A stretch of DNA of 64,000 nucleotides from JABDMH01 sp965223165 (GTDB lineage: Bacteria > Bacteroidota > Bacteroidia > Chitinophagales > Saprospiraceae): NCBI GenBank assembly GCA_965223165.1, contig CBDCVQ010000019.1, positions 558,001 through 622,000 on the forward strand, written 5' to 3'. The stretch's first letter is position 1, and every line of letters begins with the position of its first letter. Shown in pieces: positions 18,676 to 27,313 of this stretch. The notes below the pieces were generated by a model, which searched no databases, was not told the DNA's origin, and saw nothing but the letters and a program-made list of their open reading frames with translations. Position numbers and translations under genes: made by a program.

Positions 18676-19920
18676 TCAATTCTGCACCAACATCTTTCCC
18701 TGTACTGTCCTGTGAAAAACATTTTCATTAGGATCAAGACAGGATAGGTTTGCAGTCCAGAAGTAGACAGCAGACCCAGTGGGGATCTGTTCAGATATGA
18801 TCCCCTCTTGCTCATCGGTGCTTAAGACGATGCGGCCGCTAGCATCGTACATCCGAAGACTCCAGCTCTGAACAATTGGAGAAATCTGCATCCCGAAGAA
18901 TCCCAGCTCATTGTATAGGGTGGGTAAAGCAATCGTACAACCGCAGTCAGAGAAAGAGATCTGAAACACCTGCTGTACGACCTCGCAGTCATAGTGATTG
19001 TCTATCACATATATACCATCTGCTCGCACTTGCCGATCACGCTTCACACCTGCACCATCCAGCCACCGGTAGTTTATCGCATCTTCCAGGCCCTGTATAG
19101 CAATTTTTTCGCCACTGCAAGCTACCGTATCTAGCTCAAACTGTACAATATGCTGGTACTGGCAGGGCGCCAAGTAGACGTTGTCAATGAAGTAGTATGC
19201 CCATGGGATATCTGGATCAATGATCTCCGAAAAGCTGACTTCCCGGTCTTTCAGCAATGTTCCAATCAAGAGGTATTCTTCGCCGCCTTCAGCTCGCACT
19301 TGGCCACTTATCGTTTGCCATGCCATTGTGTCGCCAAGTATATGACCGTGCTGATTCCGGACTACATATTGGTACTCGTCGAGGTCTTCTTGTGTAGGTT
19401 CATGTTGCAGTAGTACAGCTCCCAGGGCATCTATTCCCCATCGTGATTGCTCTGACAGACTCACCTCAAAACTGATATCGTAGATCTGATCGGCCATCAG
19501 CGACTCTGTCAACCTCACAGCCAGAAACTCGTGATTTACTGGTGCTGCTAGTGTAAATGCAATGATACCCGCATATCCCTCACCGGATCCAGCACTTTGG
19601 TATCCGCGCCAGTTCGCGGGTACACTGTTCGGCGAGTCGTACTGCGCATGAAAAAAGTCAGATGTACGTTCGAGCCGGAACCAGTGCGGAGCTTCATTAA
19701 CTCCATCTGCGCTGGACTCCGGGTCATTCAAATGTTGCTCAAAACCTGGATTGGGTACCAGGTTTTGACTATAAGATTGTCTCAACGGTATAGATAACAG
19801 GATGGCCGCTAGACCACATAGTCTGACAATTTCGCGACTCTCAAACTTGATTGCCCTAACATACACATGCAGAAATGGCGCCCGTCGCGTAGCCCGAACA
19901 GGTGTTTCCACCACAATCAT
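18676..19920 (-). CDS. Secreted protein with degenerate T9SS type B (CHU_C-like) tail
   Basis: Up to 414 residues. The hydrophobic signal lies at residues ~30-52 (IVRLCGLAAILLSIPLRQ, cut after SYSQ), so a later start, for example the GTG codon of VYVRAIKF, is likely. The mature chain starts NLVPNPGFEQHLND, a carbohydrate-binding-like beta module (residues ~55-240) ending with IDNVYLAPC. The last ~90 residues run CGCTIALPTLYNELGFF to VYFWTANLSC and VQGKMLV, following the gliding-motility C-terminal (type B) pattern but without the FTPNGDGxND core. Export by T9SS is probable. Several Cys may form disulfides. Confidence 0.72.
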   Translation of the reverse strand: MIVVETPVRATRRAPFLHVYVRAIKFESREIVRLCGLAAILLSIPLRQSYSQNLVPNPGFEQHLNDPESSADGVNEAPHWFRLERTSDFFHAQYDSPNSVPANWRGYQSAGSGEGYAGIIAFTLAAPVNHEFLAVRLTESLMADQIYDISFEVSLSEQSRWGIDALGAVLLQHEPTQEDLDEYQYVVRNQHGHILGDTMAWQTISGQVRAEGGEEYLLIGTLLKDREVSFSEIIDPDIPWAYYFIDNVYLAPCQYQHIVQFELDTVACSGEKIAIQGLEDAINYRWLDGAGVKRDRQVRADGIYVIDNHYDCEVVQQVFQISFSDCGCTIALPTLYNELGFFGMQISPIVQSWSLRMYDASGRIVLSTDEQEGIISEQIPTGSAVYFWTANLSCLDPNENVFHRTVQGKMLVQN

Positions 19921-19929
19921 ACGTGTAAG

Positions 19930-20283
19930 TTAAGACAATTGGGGTACGCAAGCTGCATCCTGTTTGACCACTTTGCATCGAAAGTCGCAGACGTCAATTG
20001 TGATAGCATAAATCGGCCCTCCGCTCCAGTCTCCAGTTCCGCTGCCACTGCCAGCACATTCGTAGCTACCGTTAATTGTTTTGCCGTCATTTGGCGTATG
20101 CAAAACCTGAGCATCCATAGATACCATTGAGGGCAATTGTAGAGCTCGCTCAAGGATCTGTGGAGCAATCTCCATTACGGCACCAAAGTTTTGCTGCGCC
20201 GACAGGCTGATACTGCAAGAATTCGGGTGTGTAGAGTCCTGGCTCAACGGAATTAGGTGATATAAGGCCTGTCCAAGACGCAA
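19930..20283 (-). CDS. Small Cys-containing hypothetical protein
   Basis: A 117-residue frame nine bases upstream of the preceding entry on the same strand. The C-terminal 50 residues stand out: INGSYECAGSGSGTGDWSGG followed by a segment with DVCDFRC and DAACVPQ. Four Cys and a Gly/Ser-rich run are unlike the rest of the frame. Internal starts (MEIAPQILERALQL or MVSMDAQVL) would give a 50-80 residue peptide. No family was recognised. It could be a small exported or modified peptide, or a chance frame; there is no maturation gene nearby. Confidence 0.35.
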   Translation of the reverse strand: MRLGQALYHLIPLSQDSTHPNSCSISLSAQQNFGAVMEIAPQILERALQLPSMVSMDAQVLHTPNDGKTINGSYECAGSGSGTGDWSGGPIYAITIDVCDFRCKVVKQDAACVPQLS

Positions 20284-20398
20284 TGACAGGATGGTGATAA
20301 ATAAATGATTAGCTGATTCATAGCTGGGATTTTTTGATTTGTAATAAACACATCAACTTAGTAGGTAAGTGAGGGCTCTTTTCGGCACCGGGCAAGTC

Positions 20399-20872
20399 TC
20401 AAAGCGCCCGTCCATCCCTTGATTCCTTCAGCCGGGCCAATAGCTTCTCCTGGCCTTCGATGACCTTGCCTTTGGCTACTTCTACATCAAACCAAGCTGC
20501 CCGGTCCAACTCGGGGAAGCGCTGCAACTGTCCGGTGCGAGGCGGCCACTCGACCTGAAATGTGTTGCTGGTCAGATCGGCCGGATCAAAGTCGCCTTCC
20601 AATGCCCAGGCATGCAGGACCTTGCCCGACCTTTGCTTGACATAGCCCAGCGGGAGACATTTGCCTTGGGGCACTAGACCAGTCTCTTCGGCAAACTCCC
20701 GTTTTGCGGCAGCCCATGCATCTTCGACTTCTGGATCAAACTCCCCTTTCGGTATGGTCCAGGCTCCCGCATCTTTATTTTGCCAGTAGGGACCTCCCAT
20801 ATGCCCCAATAGCACTTGAAGGCCGGTATGGGTCCTGCGAAACAGCAATATTCCTGCACTTGTCTTTGGCAT
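20399..20872 (-). CDS. NUDIX hydrolase
   Basis: 157 residues. KTSAGILLFRRTHTGLQVLL is the typical start, and GEFDPEVEDAWAAAKREF then AEETG is the Nudix box (catalytic Mg-binding REFAEE), with one extra residue between G and the first E relative to Gx5Ex7REUxEExGU. Nudix enzymes hydrolyse nucleoside diphosphates linked to another group; the WTIPKGE text is common in diadenosine-polyphosphate or general house-cleaning members. It is divergent from the VOC gene 62 bases away. Confidence 0.9.
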   Translation of the reverse strand: MPKTSAGILLFRRTHTGLQVLLGHMGGPYWQNKDAGAWTIPKGEFDPEVEDAWAAAKREFAEETGLVPQGKCLPLGYVKQRSGKVLHAWALEGDFDPADLTSNTFQVEWPPRTGQLQRFPELDRAAWFDVEVAKGKVIEGQEKLLARLKESRDGRAL

Positions 20873-20934
20873 GGCTACTTGTGATGGCAGTAATAATAGT
20901 AACTTTTGCTACCACCAACGAATACCCTACTACT

Positions 20935-21315
20935 ATGGAGGCAAAGCTAAGTCATCTCGTACCCATCCTTCCCGTCACCGATATTGGGGAGACCCTGAAA
21001 TTTTATGCGGAGACCCTTGGATTTCCGTCGACTTGGTCCTGGGAGGATCCGCCTAGCATGGCCCGGGTGCAGCGCGATGATCTCTCCATCCTCTTCACCT
21101 TGGATGTTAAACGTGCCAGACAGTCTGCCGGCATGGACATTATGATCTTTCTCCTGGGTATCAACGCCCTGTACGAAGAGATGCAAGCGAGAAGGGTTCG
21201 GTTTGCGGCAAAGATGGAAGACAAACCGTGGGGCGTACGCGAATTTGCCGTCCGGGACAACACGGGTTACTTTCTCCGGTTTGCACAGAGTCTGGAGTTG
21301 ATCGAAAGCAAGTAA
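20935..21315 (+). CDS. VOC/glyoxalase superfamily protein
   Basis: The frame opens at 20704 but overlaps the divergent Nudix gene; the ATG at 20935 (MEAKLSHLVPILPVTDIGET) begins the domain and gives 126 residues, the normal size of a single-domain VOC protein. LKFYAETLGF and FAVRDNTGYFLRFAQ are the paired beta-alpha-beta-beta-beta signatures; the closing region normally supplies a metal-binding Glu, here replaced by FLRFAQ. Members include glyoxalases, bleomycin-binding proteins and dioxygenases; the substrate is unknown. It converges with the minus-strand operon, six bases apart. Confidence 0.85.
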   Translation: MEAKLSHLVPILPVTDIGETLKFYAETLGFPSTWSWEDPPSMARVQRDDLSILFTLDVKRARQSAGMDIMIFLLGINALYEEMQARRVRFAAKMEDKPWGVREFAVRDNTGYFLRFAQSLELIESK

Positions 21316-21321
21316 GAACCT

Positions 21322-22911
21322 TTAGGGCAGACTCACGACCTGCTGAAGAACGACGATAGGCTGGGGTCCATTGAGATGAAGTACCACCTCCACGAGATAT
21401 ACATGCGTCACGTCATTTGCACCAAATGTGACGGCCAATGATTGACCATCTGTGATAAGGGCAGGATTCCAATAGGCCAAACTACCCACCGATGGTGCTC
21501 CGGTTTCTACCATGGGTTTGATCGGATACGATGGCCGCTGCTGCAAGCCCTCGATCTGCAGCGCGGGCAGCACCTCTTCCTCGGGCAAGGCGTAATTGCG
21601 ATCAACCATTTGCAGGTTCACAATGCCGCCGAAAGCCACGGGAGCCATTGCTTCCAATGTTTCGTACAGGGAGTATATCTCGCAGGTGGCAATCTCCTGC
21701 AGGGGTAGACTGGCCACCCCCTGACTCTGTCGTGTGGCCCGATTATTCACCAGGAAGAGTGGTGATGTACCATAGTTTTTGGTGATACCATTGCGCTCGT
21801 AAAACATCTTTGCCTCCTGCCGACCCCCGCCTGCCGATCGAAACTTAAGTGGCGTGATTAGCTCCTTGAAAAATTGCACCAGGGTTCCACGCAGATCATA
21901 GTCTTGTACATCAAAGAAGTAGTTAGCCTCCACTGGCACGGATACATCCGGACTTGATCTAGGAGCTACCTCTAAAGCAGTCTGCTTGAAAATCCGGTTG
22001 ATCTGCTTGACCTCCCGATGTATCTCCAGGTGCCGCATGATCAGGGAATCGACCCATAACGGCTTTGTCTCTACGGAAGGACTCGGGATGGTGCTTGCTT
22101 CTACGGTAATTGCACGATCGAGATAGTCTAAAAATGTGACTGTCCGCGATCCATAGAATGGGCTCAGCTCGAGCGCAAAATGTCCCGTTTCTCGATCGAC
22201 TTCGGTACCATCAAAGCGCATCTGGTCGGGATTCAAAGCGAACAGGAGGGTGCTCGCTATGCTCCCGCCGCTAAGCACCTGTCTGGTTCCATGGACAGGA
22301 ACACCCGCCGCCAGCTCAAGGCCTGGCTCACGTGTGAGGTCCTCCGTAGCAGTGGGTAGATCGGGGCTAAAAAGCGCCTGATCGCGCACAGCCACCGAGA
22401 CTCGTCGCAGCTGCGCCCGGTATTCTGCCGGTACCTCCACCCGCACGGTCAACTCATCCTCAGCGGCAGACATGGCCCCCTGCATCGCAAGGAGAGCGGG
22501 CGGGACGGCCTGACCTGTTGCTGCGGATTGAGCCAACTGAGCCAGAGCATCTAGCTCGTCGTCATTGTATACGAAAAGATCCCGGCCGATCATCGGCCGT
22601 CTTGTGAGATCCTTTCGATCAAATGCGGTCAACTGAATCTGACAATGCGCGCTCTGGGTCTCAAAAGGTAACTTTAAGTGGCCGTCTCCACACCCTCCCA
22701 CTGCCTGTACTAGCTCCGAACAGACCCATCCCCCGGCCTGATACAAGCTGGCCTCAACCGTCACCGTATCCGAGCCCAGATCAGCGCTGCAGAAGGAGAA
22801 GAAGATGAAATCGCCCGCGAAATAGTAGGGTTTGTCCAAGTGCAGACTGGCTTGCGGCCACAAGAAAGTGGGCACCAGGGACGACAAAATCAAGGCTAGT
22901 AATCTGCTCAT
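21322..22911 (-). CDS. Exported macroglobulin-like protein with vestigial TonB plug-like region
   Basis: The ATG at 22911 overlaps the DUF4249 stop as ATGA, so it is preferred to 22920; 529 residues. After a signal peptide (MSRLLALILSSLVPTFLW), ASLHLDKPYYFAGDFIFF is the MG2-like start seen in Bacteroidota macroglobulin-type proteins. Several beta domains follow. Residues ~380-460 contain GTSPLFLVNNRATRQ and FGGIVNLQMVD, which resemble the plug domain of TonB receptors (PLxVxDG...GxIxL), without a barrel. It is the last of three translationally coupled genes. It probably works with the TonB receptor and the lipoprotein in uptake or processing of a ligand in the periplasm. Confidence 0.75.
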   Translation of the reverse strand: MSRLLALILSSLVPTFLWPQASLHLDKPYYFAGDFIFFSFCSADLGSDTVTVEASLYQAGGWVCSELVQAVGGCGDGHLKLPFETQSAHCQIQLTAFDRKDLTRRPMIGRDLFVYNDDELDALAQLAQSAATGQAVPPALLAMQGAMSAAEDELTVRVEVPAEYRAQLRRVSVAVRDQALFSPDLPTATEDLTREPGLELAAGVPVHGTRQVLSGGSIASTLLFALNPDQMRFDGTEVDRETGHFALELSPFYGSRTVTFLDYLDRAITVEASTIPSPSVETKPLWVDSLIMRHLEIHREVKQINRIFKQTALEVAPRSSPDVSVPVEANYFFDVQDYDLRGTLVQFFKELITPLKFRSAGGGRQEAKMFYERNGITKNYGTSPLFLVNNRATRQSQGVASLPLQEIATCEIYSLYETLEAMAPVAFGGIVNLQMVDRNYALPEEEVLPALQIEGLQQRPSYPIKPMVETGAPSVGSLAYWNPALITDGQSLAVTFGANDVTHVYLVEVVLHLNGPQPIVVLQQVVSLP

Positions 22912-23990
22912 GGCTCCCAATAGTGTGGCGGTTCGGTGGAACTATTTGTCAGCATGAGGCAATTGAGGCAGGGATCCGGATCATCTGGCGTGATCATGTC
23001 CGGTTCTTGCCAAAGGGCACATTGCTGCACCGGAAAGCCCACGAGGTCCGGAATCACTTTTAGTCGAATCGTGTCGACAGAAGATACGTGAAAATAGCCG
23101 TGGACCTGTTCCTCCGGATCCTCCTCGTTGACAATATTCGTCCGGATTCGACCTGGGAATACATCATATATGTTGCCGGATCGTTCATTGCTTGCTTTGA
23201 CGTCCTGCCAGTATTCCACAGAGGCTTGATTCAAGGATTTCTGCACGACAGTGAAGTAAAACTCCGTGCTGAAGCGAAATCCGTTGGGTGCTTCAGCGAT
23301 CTCAATGTCAGTGACGCCTTCTTGTCCTGGATAGTCCTGCGGGCTGACAATATTTATATCGTTGCGATAGATATCATAGTCGGCGTAGCAGGTCTTAGGC
23401 ACATGGGAAGGATTGGATGGGCGCACGGCCTCGATAAATTTAAATGCGGACGTGACTATCCAGTGGAGAGAAACACGCTGTCGATCCGCATTCTCCAACG
23501 AAGTATGCACCAGCAGATGGACATATTCGTTGGTCACAATATTGCCGGAGGCATTCAGTTCTGGTCGAGATTCTGTCGAGACCGAAAGGGAATCGGGTTT
23601 TGGCACATCAGTGATCGTTTGCTCCTGAGATCGGTACGTCTGCCCATTAAGCCGGGCAAACAACTGAAATCTGGCCATCGCAGGGTCTCCCCCATATCGA
23701 TCGTGAAAATCGTCTATCCCAACACGGGAAAAGCGCGCCTCACGGATCGGGATGTCATGTTGATCGTTGTATCGAATCCAGATCTCTGCCCCCAGTGGCG
23801 CGGGAAAGAAGGTACCCGTCACATTTTGCGCCGAGGACACTTGCCCCCAGAACACATAGTGGTTGGGGTCTCGCTCGACCAGGCCCTCGACCACCTTCGC
23901 TGGTTGTCGCGATGCAGGTAGGTCAATCTCGATCTGGTCCACGCATGCGAGCAGGCAGAGCAGGGGCAGCGTCCAGGATAATCTCGTCAT
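22908..23990 (-). CDS. DUF4249 lipoprotein
   Basis: 360 residues. The N-terminus MTRLSWTLPLLCLLACVDQ has a lipobox with Cys16. VVEGLVERDPNHYVFWGQ followed by GAEIWIRYNDQH and later SLHWIVTSAF fits DUF4249, a family nearly always next to a TonB-dependent receptor in Bacteroidota. A CALWQEPDMITPDDPDPCLN segment near the C-terminus holds a Cys pair. Start and stop overlap both neighbours by four bases (ATGA). By analogy with SusD-like partners it may cap the receptor at the outer surface, but its function is not established. Confidence 0.88.
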   Translation of the reverse strand: MTRLSWTLPLLCLLACVDQIEIDLPASRQPAKVVEGLVERDPNHYVFWGQVSSAQNVTGTFFPAPLGAEIWIRYNDQHDIPIREARFSRVGIDDFHDRYGGDPAMARFQLFARLNGQTYRSQEQTITDVPKPDSLSVSTESRPELNASGNIVTNEYVHLLVHTSLENADRQRVSLHWIVTSAFKFIEAVRPSNPSHVPKTCYADYDIYRNDINIVSPQDYPGQEGVTDIEIAEAPNGFRFSTEFYFTVVQKSLNQASVEYWQDVKASNERSGNIYDVFPGRIRTNIVNEEDPEEQVHGYFHVSSVDTIRLKVIPDLVGFPVQQCALWQEPDMITPDDPDPCLNCLMLTNSSTEPPHYWEP

Positions 23991-26695
23991 AACAACTCGA
24001 AGTTGAAGGTGAGTGAAGGAAAAGCGCTGCCTAGCACCGCCAGACGTTGTATCTGCGTATTTCCGACCGATGCCTGATCGACGAACACCGAATAAGCGTT
24101 TTTTCTAGCATATATGTTGTAAATCGAGAGCGTCCAGCTGGTCTTAATTTTTCGACTCTTCTTGAATCCCTGCGCCAAGGTATAAGAGAGGTCCAAGCGG
24201 TGATAATCGGGCACACGGAAGGCGTTGCGCTCGGAATAATTGAGCACGACCACCCTATTTTGCACCACATACTTGCTGACAGGCACCGTGATGGGCCGCC
24301 CCGTGCCGTAAGTAAAGCTGAAGGAAATCGAGTTTCGCTTATTGATCTGGATGTTCGTGACTAGGTTGAAGTCATGAGGTTTGTCGAAGTTTGATACGTA
24401 CCAAGTGCCCCGGTTGATACCGGGTACCTGTCGTTCCGACCGGGAGTAGGTATAGCTCAGCCAACCATGGAGCTGGCCGATCTTGCGCCGCACGCTGACC
24501 TCCGCGCCGTATGACCGACCCGTCCCTCGCAAAAGCTCCGTCTCGAGGTGTTCGTTGGCCAGCAGATCGGCAAACTCCCGATAGTCAAACAGCTGCGTGA
24601 TGTCCCGATAAAAGCCTTCAACGGATGTCTCCCATAGGTTGTCACTAAAATTCTGGAAAAAGCCCAAGCTAAAATTGTGTGCCAGCTGAGGTAGAATGTA
24701 CTGGTTGCTAAGCTGCCAAAAGCTTGTAGGTGTGGGCGTCTCGCTATTAAAAATCTGATTGATATACTGGGCGGTCCGGCCATACCCTGCTTTGATGGAT
24801 CCGGTGGGCGAGACCTTGTACCGCAGGCTCACCCGAGGCTGCAAGTGCTGATGAGTCTCGATGATATTGTCCTCCAGCCGGATGGGCTCCAAGAGACCAT
24901 CTATGCTGGGACGGTCCGCATCCCGGTATATAAATGTATTGCGTGGCCCCAGGTAGTGGAAAATCGTGTGCCGCAGTCCGGCGATCAAGGACAATCGAGG
25001 AGACAATTGCAAGTCTATGTCCCCATATAGAGCCCATTCCAACGCCTTTTCATCATCCAACTGCGCCGGAGTGACGATCGATAGGACTGAGGTGGGTTCG
25101 ATCTGATTACCGCCTACCCGATAATGAATGGCACTGGCTCCCAGATTAGCCTGTAGCATGTCGCCGAGGAAATTGATGTTTTGCTTGGCCTTGAAGTAGC
25201 CCAGACCTGTCTGGTAGAGTGACATGTCTGTTCCGTCCAAATCCTCTTGATCGCTATCGTATCGACTCCACACCAGGTTAGTACTGGCTAATGTCTTTGC
25301 TCCCAAGACACGGCGAAATTGCAACTGCCCCATAAGAGTGCCATAGTCAAAGCCAAAATCTTCGTTGTAGGAGAAATGGTCCTGGGTACCGTAAAAGGCA
25401 AGGGTCAGATTATTTTTTTCATTAAATCGGTGGGTAAGTCGGGCATTGACATCGTAGAAGTAGGCAGAGCTAGCCCTGACCTCCGGCACCTTCATCTGCT
25501 TGAGTAGCCAGTCTGCATAGGTACTTCTCCCGGAGAGCAGTATAGACGTTTTGCCCGTATGAAGTGGACCGTCAATGTTCACTCTGCTTGACACCAGGCC
25601 CAGTCCTCCCTTCAGGTGCCAACGCTCAAACGAACCGTCTCTGACTTTGACCTCCAATGCGGAGGCCAATCGTCCACCATAAATCGCTGGCATCGTACCC
25701 TTATACAGTATGGCCTCGCTGACGATGTCCGAATTAAAAGAGCTAAAGAAGCCCAGGGCATGACTAGCATTGAAAATCATACCCTCATCCATCATGATCA
25801 GATTCTGGTCCACATTGCCACCGCGGACGTTGAAGCCACTGCTTCCTTCCCCGATTGTGCTCACCCCAGGCTGCAACAACAAGCCCTTGATGATATCTAC
25901 CTCCCCGAGAAAGCTGGGCAATTTTTTTATCTCACTTATGCTCATCCGAGTCACTCCAACCTGGGTGCTTTGCACATTGATATCCTGGGCCTGGGCTTGC
26001 ACCACTACCTCCTCTAGTAATACTGACGAGCGGTCCAGCGCAATATCCAATGTCCCATTGCTGATGACTTTGATGGGCAGTCGCCGCATCCGGTATCCCA
26101 CTGATTGCACCACCAGCATATGGCTCCCGGTGACCAGGGACAGCTGATAGTATCCATCTGTGTCTGTCACGGTCCCCTCAGGGCCTCCCTCGACTAGCAG
26201 TGTTGCACCAACTATAGCCTCTTGGGTCTCTCCATCCCGCACCATTCCCGTGATACTACTCTCGTCGCCCAGACTGATGTCATCGATACTCCCAATCGTG
26301 AGCTCCTCCCTAGTGTTTGCACGTACGGCAAGAATGCTCTCTTCAAGCGCTCCATAGTACTGCGAGGTAAACTGCTGCTTGAGGTCCCCGAGGGGCATCA
26401 CAATCGCGATCCGCTCCCGATGAAACAGTACGCCAAGACCAAGTGGCGTCAGATGATCTCGTAAAAGCTCGCGAAGGGTAGTCTCTCTGGTAGCAAAAGA
26501 TGGCAGCGTTAGACTGCGAAGGGCAGGGGGACAATAGATCGTGCCCGGAATCTGTGCATTTAGATCTCCCAGTAATTCTTCCACAGTGGAGGCTTCACTG
26601 GAGAAGTCAAGCCGAAACTCAGATAGCGATTGTCCGGCGCAGGGTATAGTCAGCACAAACAAGGACGCCACAATCGGGAGGTGTATAAGTTTCAT
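23987..26695 (-). CDS. TonB-dependent receptor with STN and carboxypeptidase-like domains
   Basis: 902 residues from the ATG at 26695 (signal MKLIHLPIVASLFVLTIPC). Residues ~25-110 are an STN domain (secretin/TonB N-terminal, with LGDLNAQIPGT), ~150-235 a carboxypeptidase-regulatory-like domain (ITGMVRDGETQEAIVGATLL), ~240-350 the plug (SSGFNVRGGNVDQNLIMMDE) and the rest a 22-strand barrel. STN domains often signal to an anti-sigma factor; no sigma/anti-sigma pair is visible here. It is first in the operon with the DUF4249 lipoprotein and the macroglobulin-like protein. The plug/DUF4249 combination suggests uptake of a protein-, peptide- or metal-linked ligand, unknown in detail. Confidence 0.95.
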   Translation of the reverse strand: MKLIHLPIVASLFVLTIPCAGQSLSEFRLDFSSEASTVEELLGDLNAQIPGTIYCPPALRSLTLPSFATRETTLRELLRDHLTPLGLGVLFHRERIAIVMPLGDLKQQFTSQYYGALEESILAVRANTREELTIGSIDDISLGDESSITGMVRDGETQEAIVGATLLVEGGPEGTVTDTDGYYQLSLVTGSHMLVVQSVGYRMRRLPIKVISNGTLDIALDRSSVLLEEVVVQAQAQDINVQSTQVGVTRMSISEIKKLPSFLGEVDIIKGLLLQPGVSTIGEGSSGFNVRGGNVDQNLIMMDEGMIFNASHALGFFSSFNSDIVSEAILYKGTMPAIYGGRLASALEVKVRDGSFERWHLKGGLGLVSSRVNIDGPLHTGKTSILLSGRSTYADWLLKQMKVPEVRASSAYFYDVNARLTHRFNEKNNLTLAFYGTQDHFSYNEDFGFDYGTLMGQLQFRRVLGAKTLASTNLVWSRYDSDQEDLDGTDMSLYQTGLGYFKAKQNINFLGDMLQANLGASAIHYRVGGNQIEPTSVLSIVTPAQLDDEKALEWALYGDIDLQLSPRLSLIAGLRHTIFHYLGPRNTFIYRDADRPSIDGLLEPIRLEDNIIETHQHLQPRVSLRYKVSPTGSIKAGYGRTAQYINQIFNSETPTPTSFWQLSNQYILPQLAHNFSLGFFQNFSDNLWETSVEGFYRDITQLFDYREFADLLANEHLETELLRGTGRSYGAEVSVRRKIGQLHGWLSYTYSRSERQVPGINRGTWYVSNFDKPHDFNLVTNIQINKRNSISFSFTYGTGRPITVPVSKYVVQNRVVVLNYSERNAFRVPDYHRLDLSYTLAQGFKKSRKIKTSWTLSIYNIYARKNAYSVFVDQASVGNTQIQRLAVLGSAFPSLTFNFELL

Positions 26696-26924
26696 GGGCA
26701 ACAACCTTTCGTCACCCTCTATAAATAAGAAGAACCATTGCCAGTGAATAGCAATGGTAAAGCATCCAAGCGGGTGTGCAATTAAGGTTCAAACCAGCTC
26801 GCAGCCGGGCTGCTCAAGATAGAAAATCGCCCCAATATTGGAGACTCCTTGGCACTATATGATGCAGATCAGGCCATGTGAGCATCCGAATGTCGCATGT
26901 CGGCTGTACGAAGGTGCCCTTTAC

Positions 26925-27180
26925 CTTTCGCTGACCCTTAGTTATGATGATCCCGAGGATCTTCGATTCTGGCAGAGGTGGGAAGTGTTGCTCCCAAAGC
27001 TCAATGCCAATCGCGAAAGATGATTAACCGTTAATTGACCTTTAGTTCTAATCAGGACGGGCATCCTCAGTTCTGCCAGAAGTAGGAAATGTCACGCCGA
27101 GCGCATGTCACCAAACGTACCCATTAACCGTTAATTGACCCTTAGTTTTAGTAAGGACTCGGATCTTACTTTTGCGGAAG
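26925..27180. repeat. Three degenerate copies of the TAACCGTTAATTGAC repeat
   Basis: TTAACCGTTAATTGACC occurs at 27024 and 27124, 100 bases apart, each followed by CTTAGTT(C/T)TA and a GGA(C/T) tail. A weaker unit (CTGACCCTTAGTTATGATGA) precedes at about 26931. This is the same repeat family as the 116-bp array at 40546-41290, here diverged and of different spacing. It lies upstream of the TonB operon. The rest of 26705-27313 shows no gene. Confidence 0.75.
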
Positions 27181-27313
27181 ACACCAGATCAGCTGACTTT
27201 ACTCCGCCAATCAAAGACATGATCTAATTGTGATTTCATCAAGAGACCACGACCACACCATGTGGTGTTCACTGAGAGGACCGACATGATTAAGGGTTCT
27301 CGGGCGGACCTGG

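Noticed and set aside
23088..23921. 277-residue plus-strand frame
   Set aside because: Antisense to the DUF4249 lipoprotein gene; no recognisable domain.
26838..27023. 61-residue plus-strand frame
   Set aside because: Overlaps degenerate repeat units; no motif or start signal.
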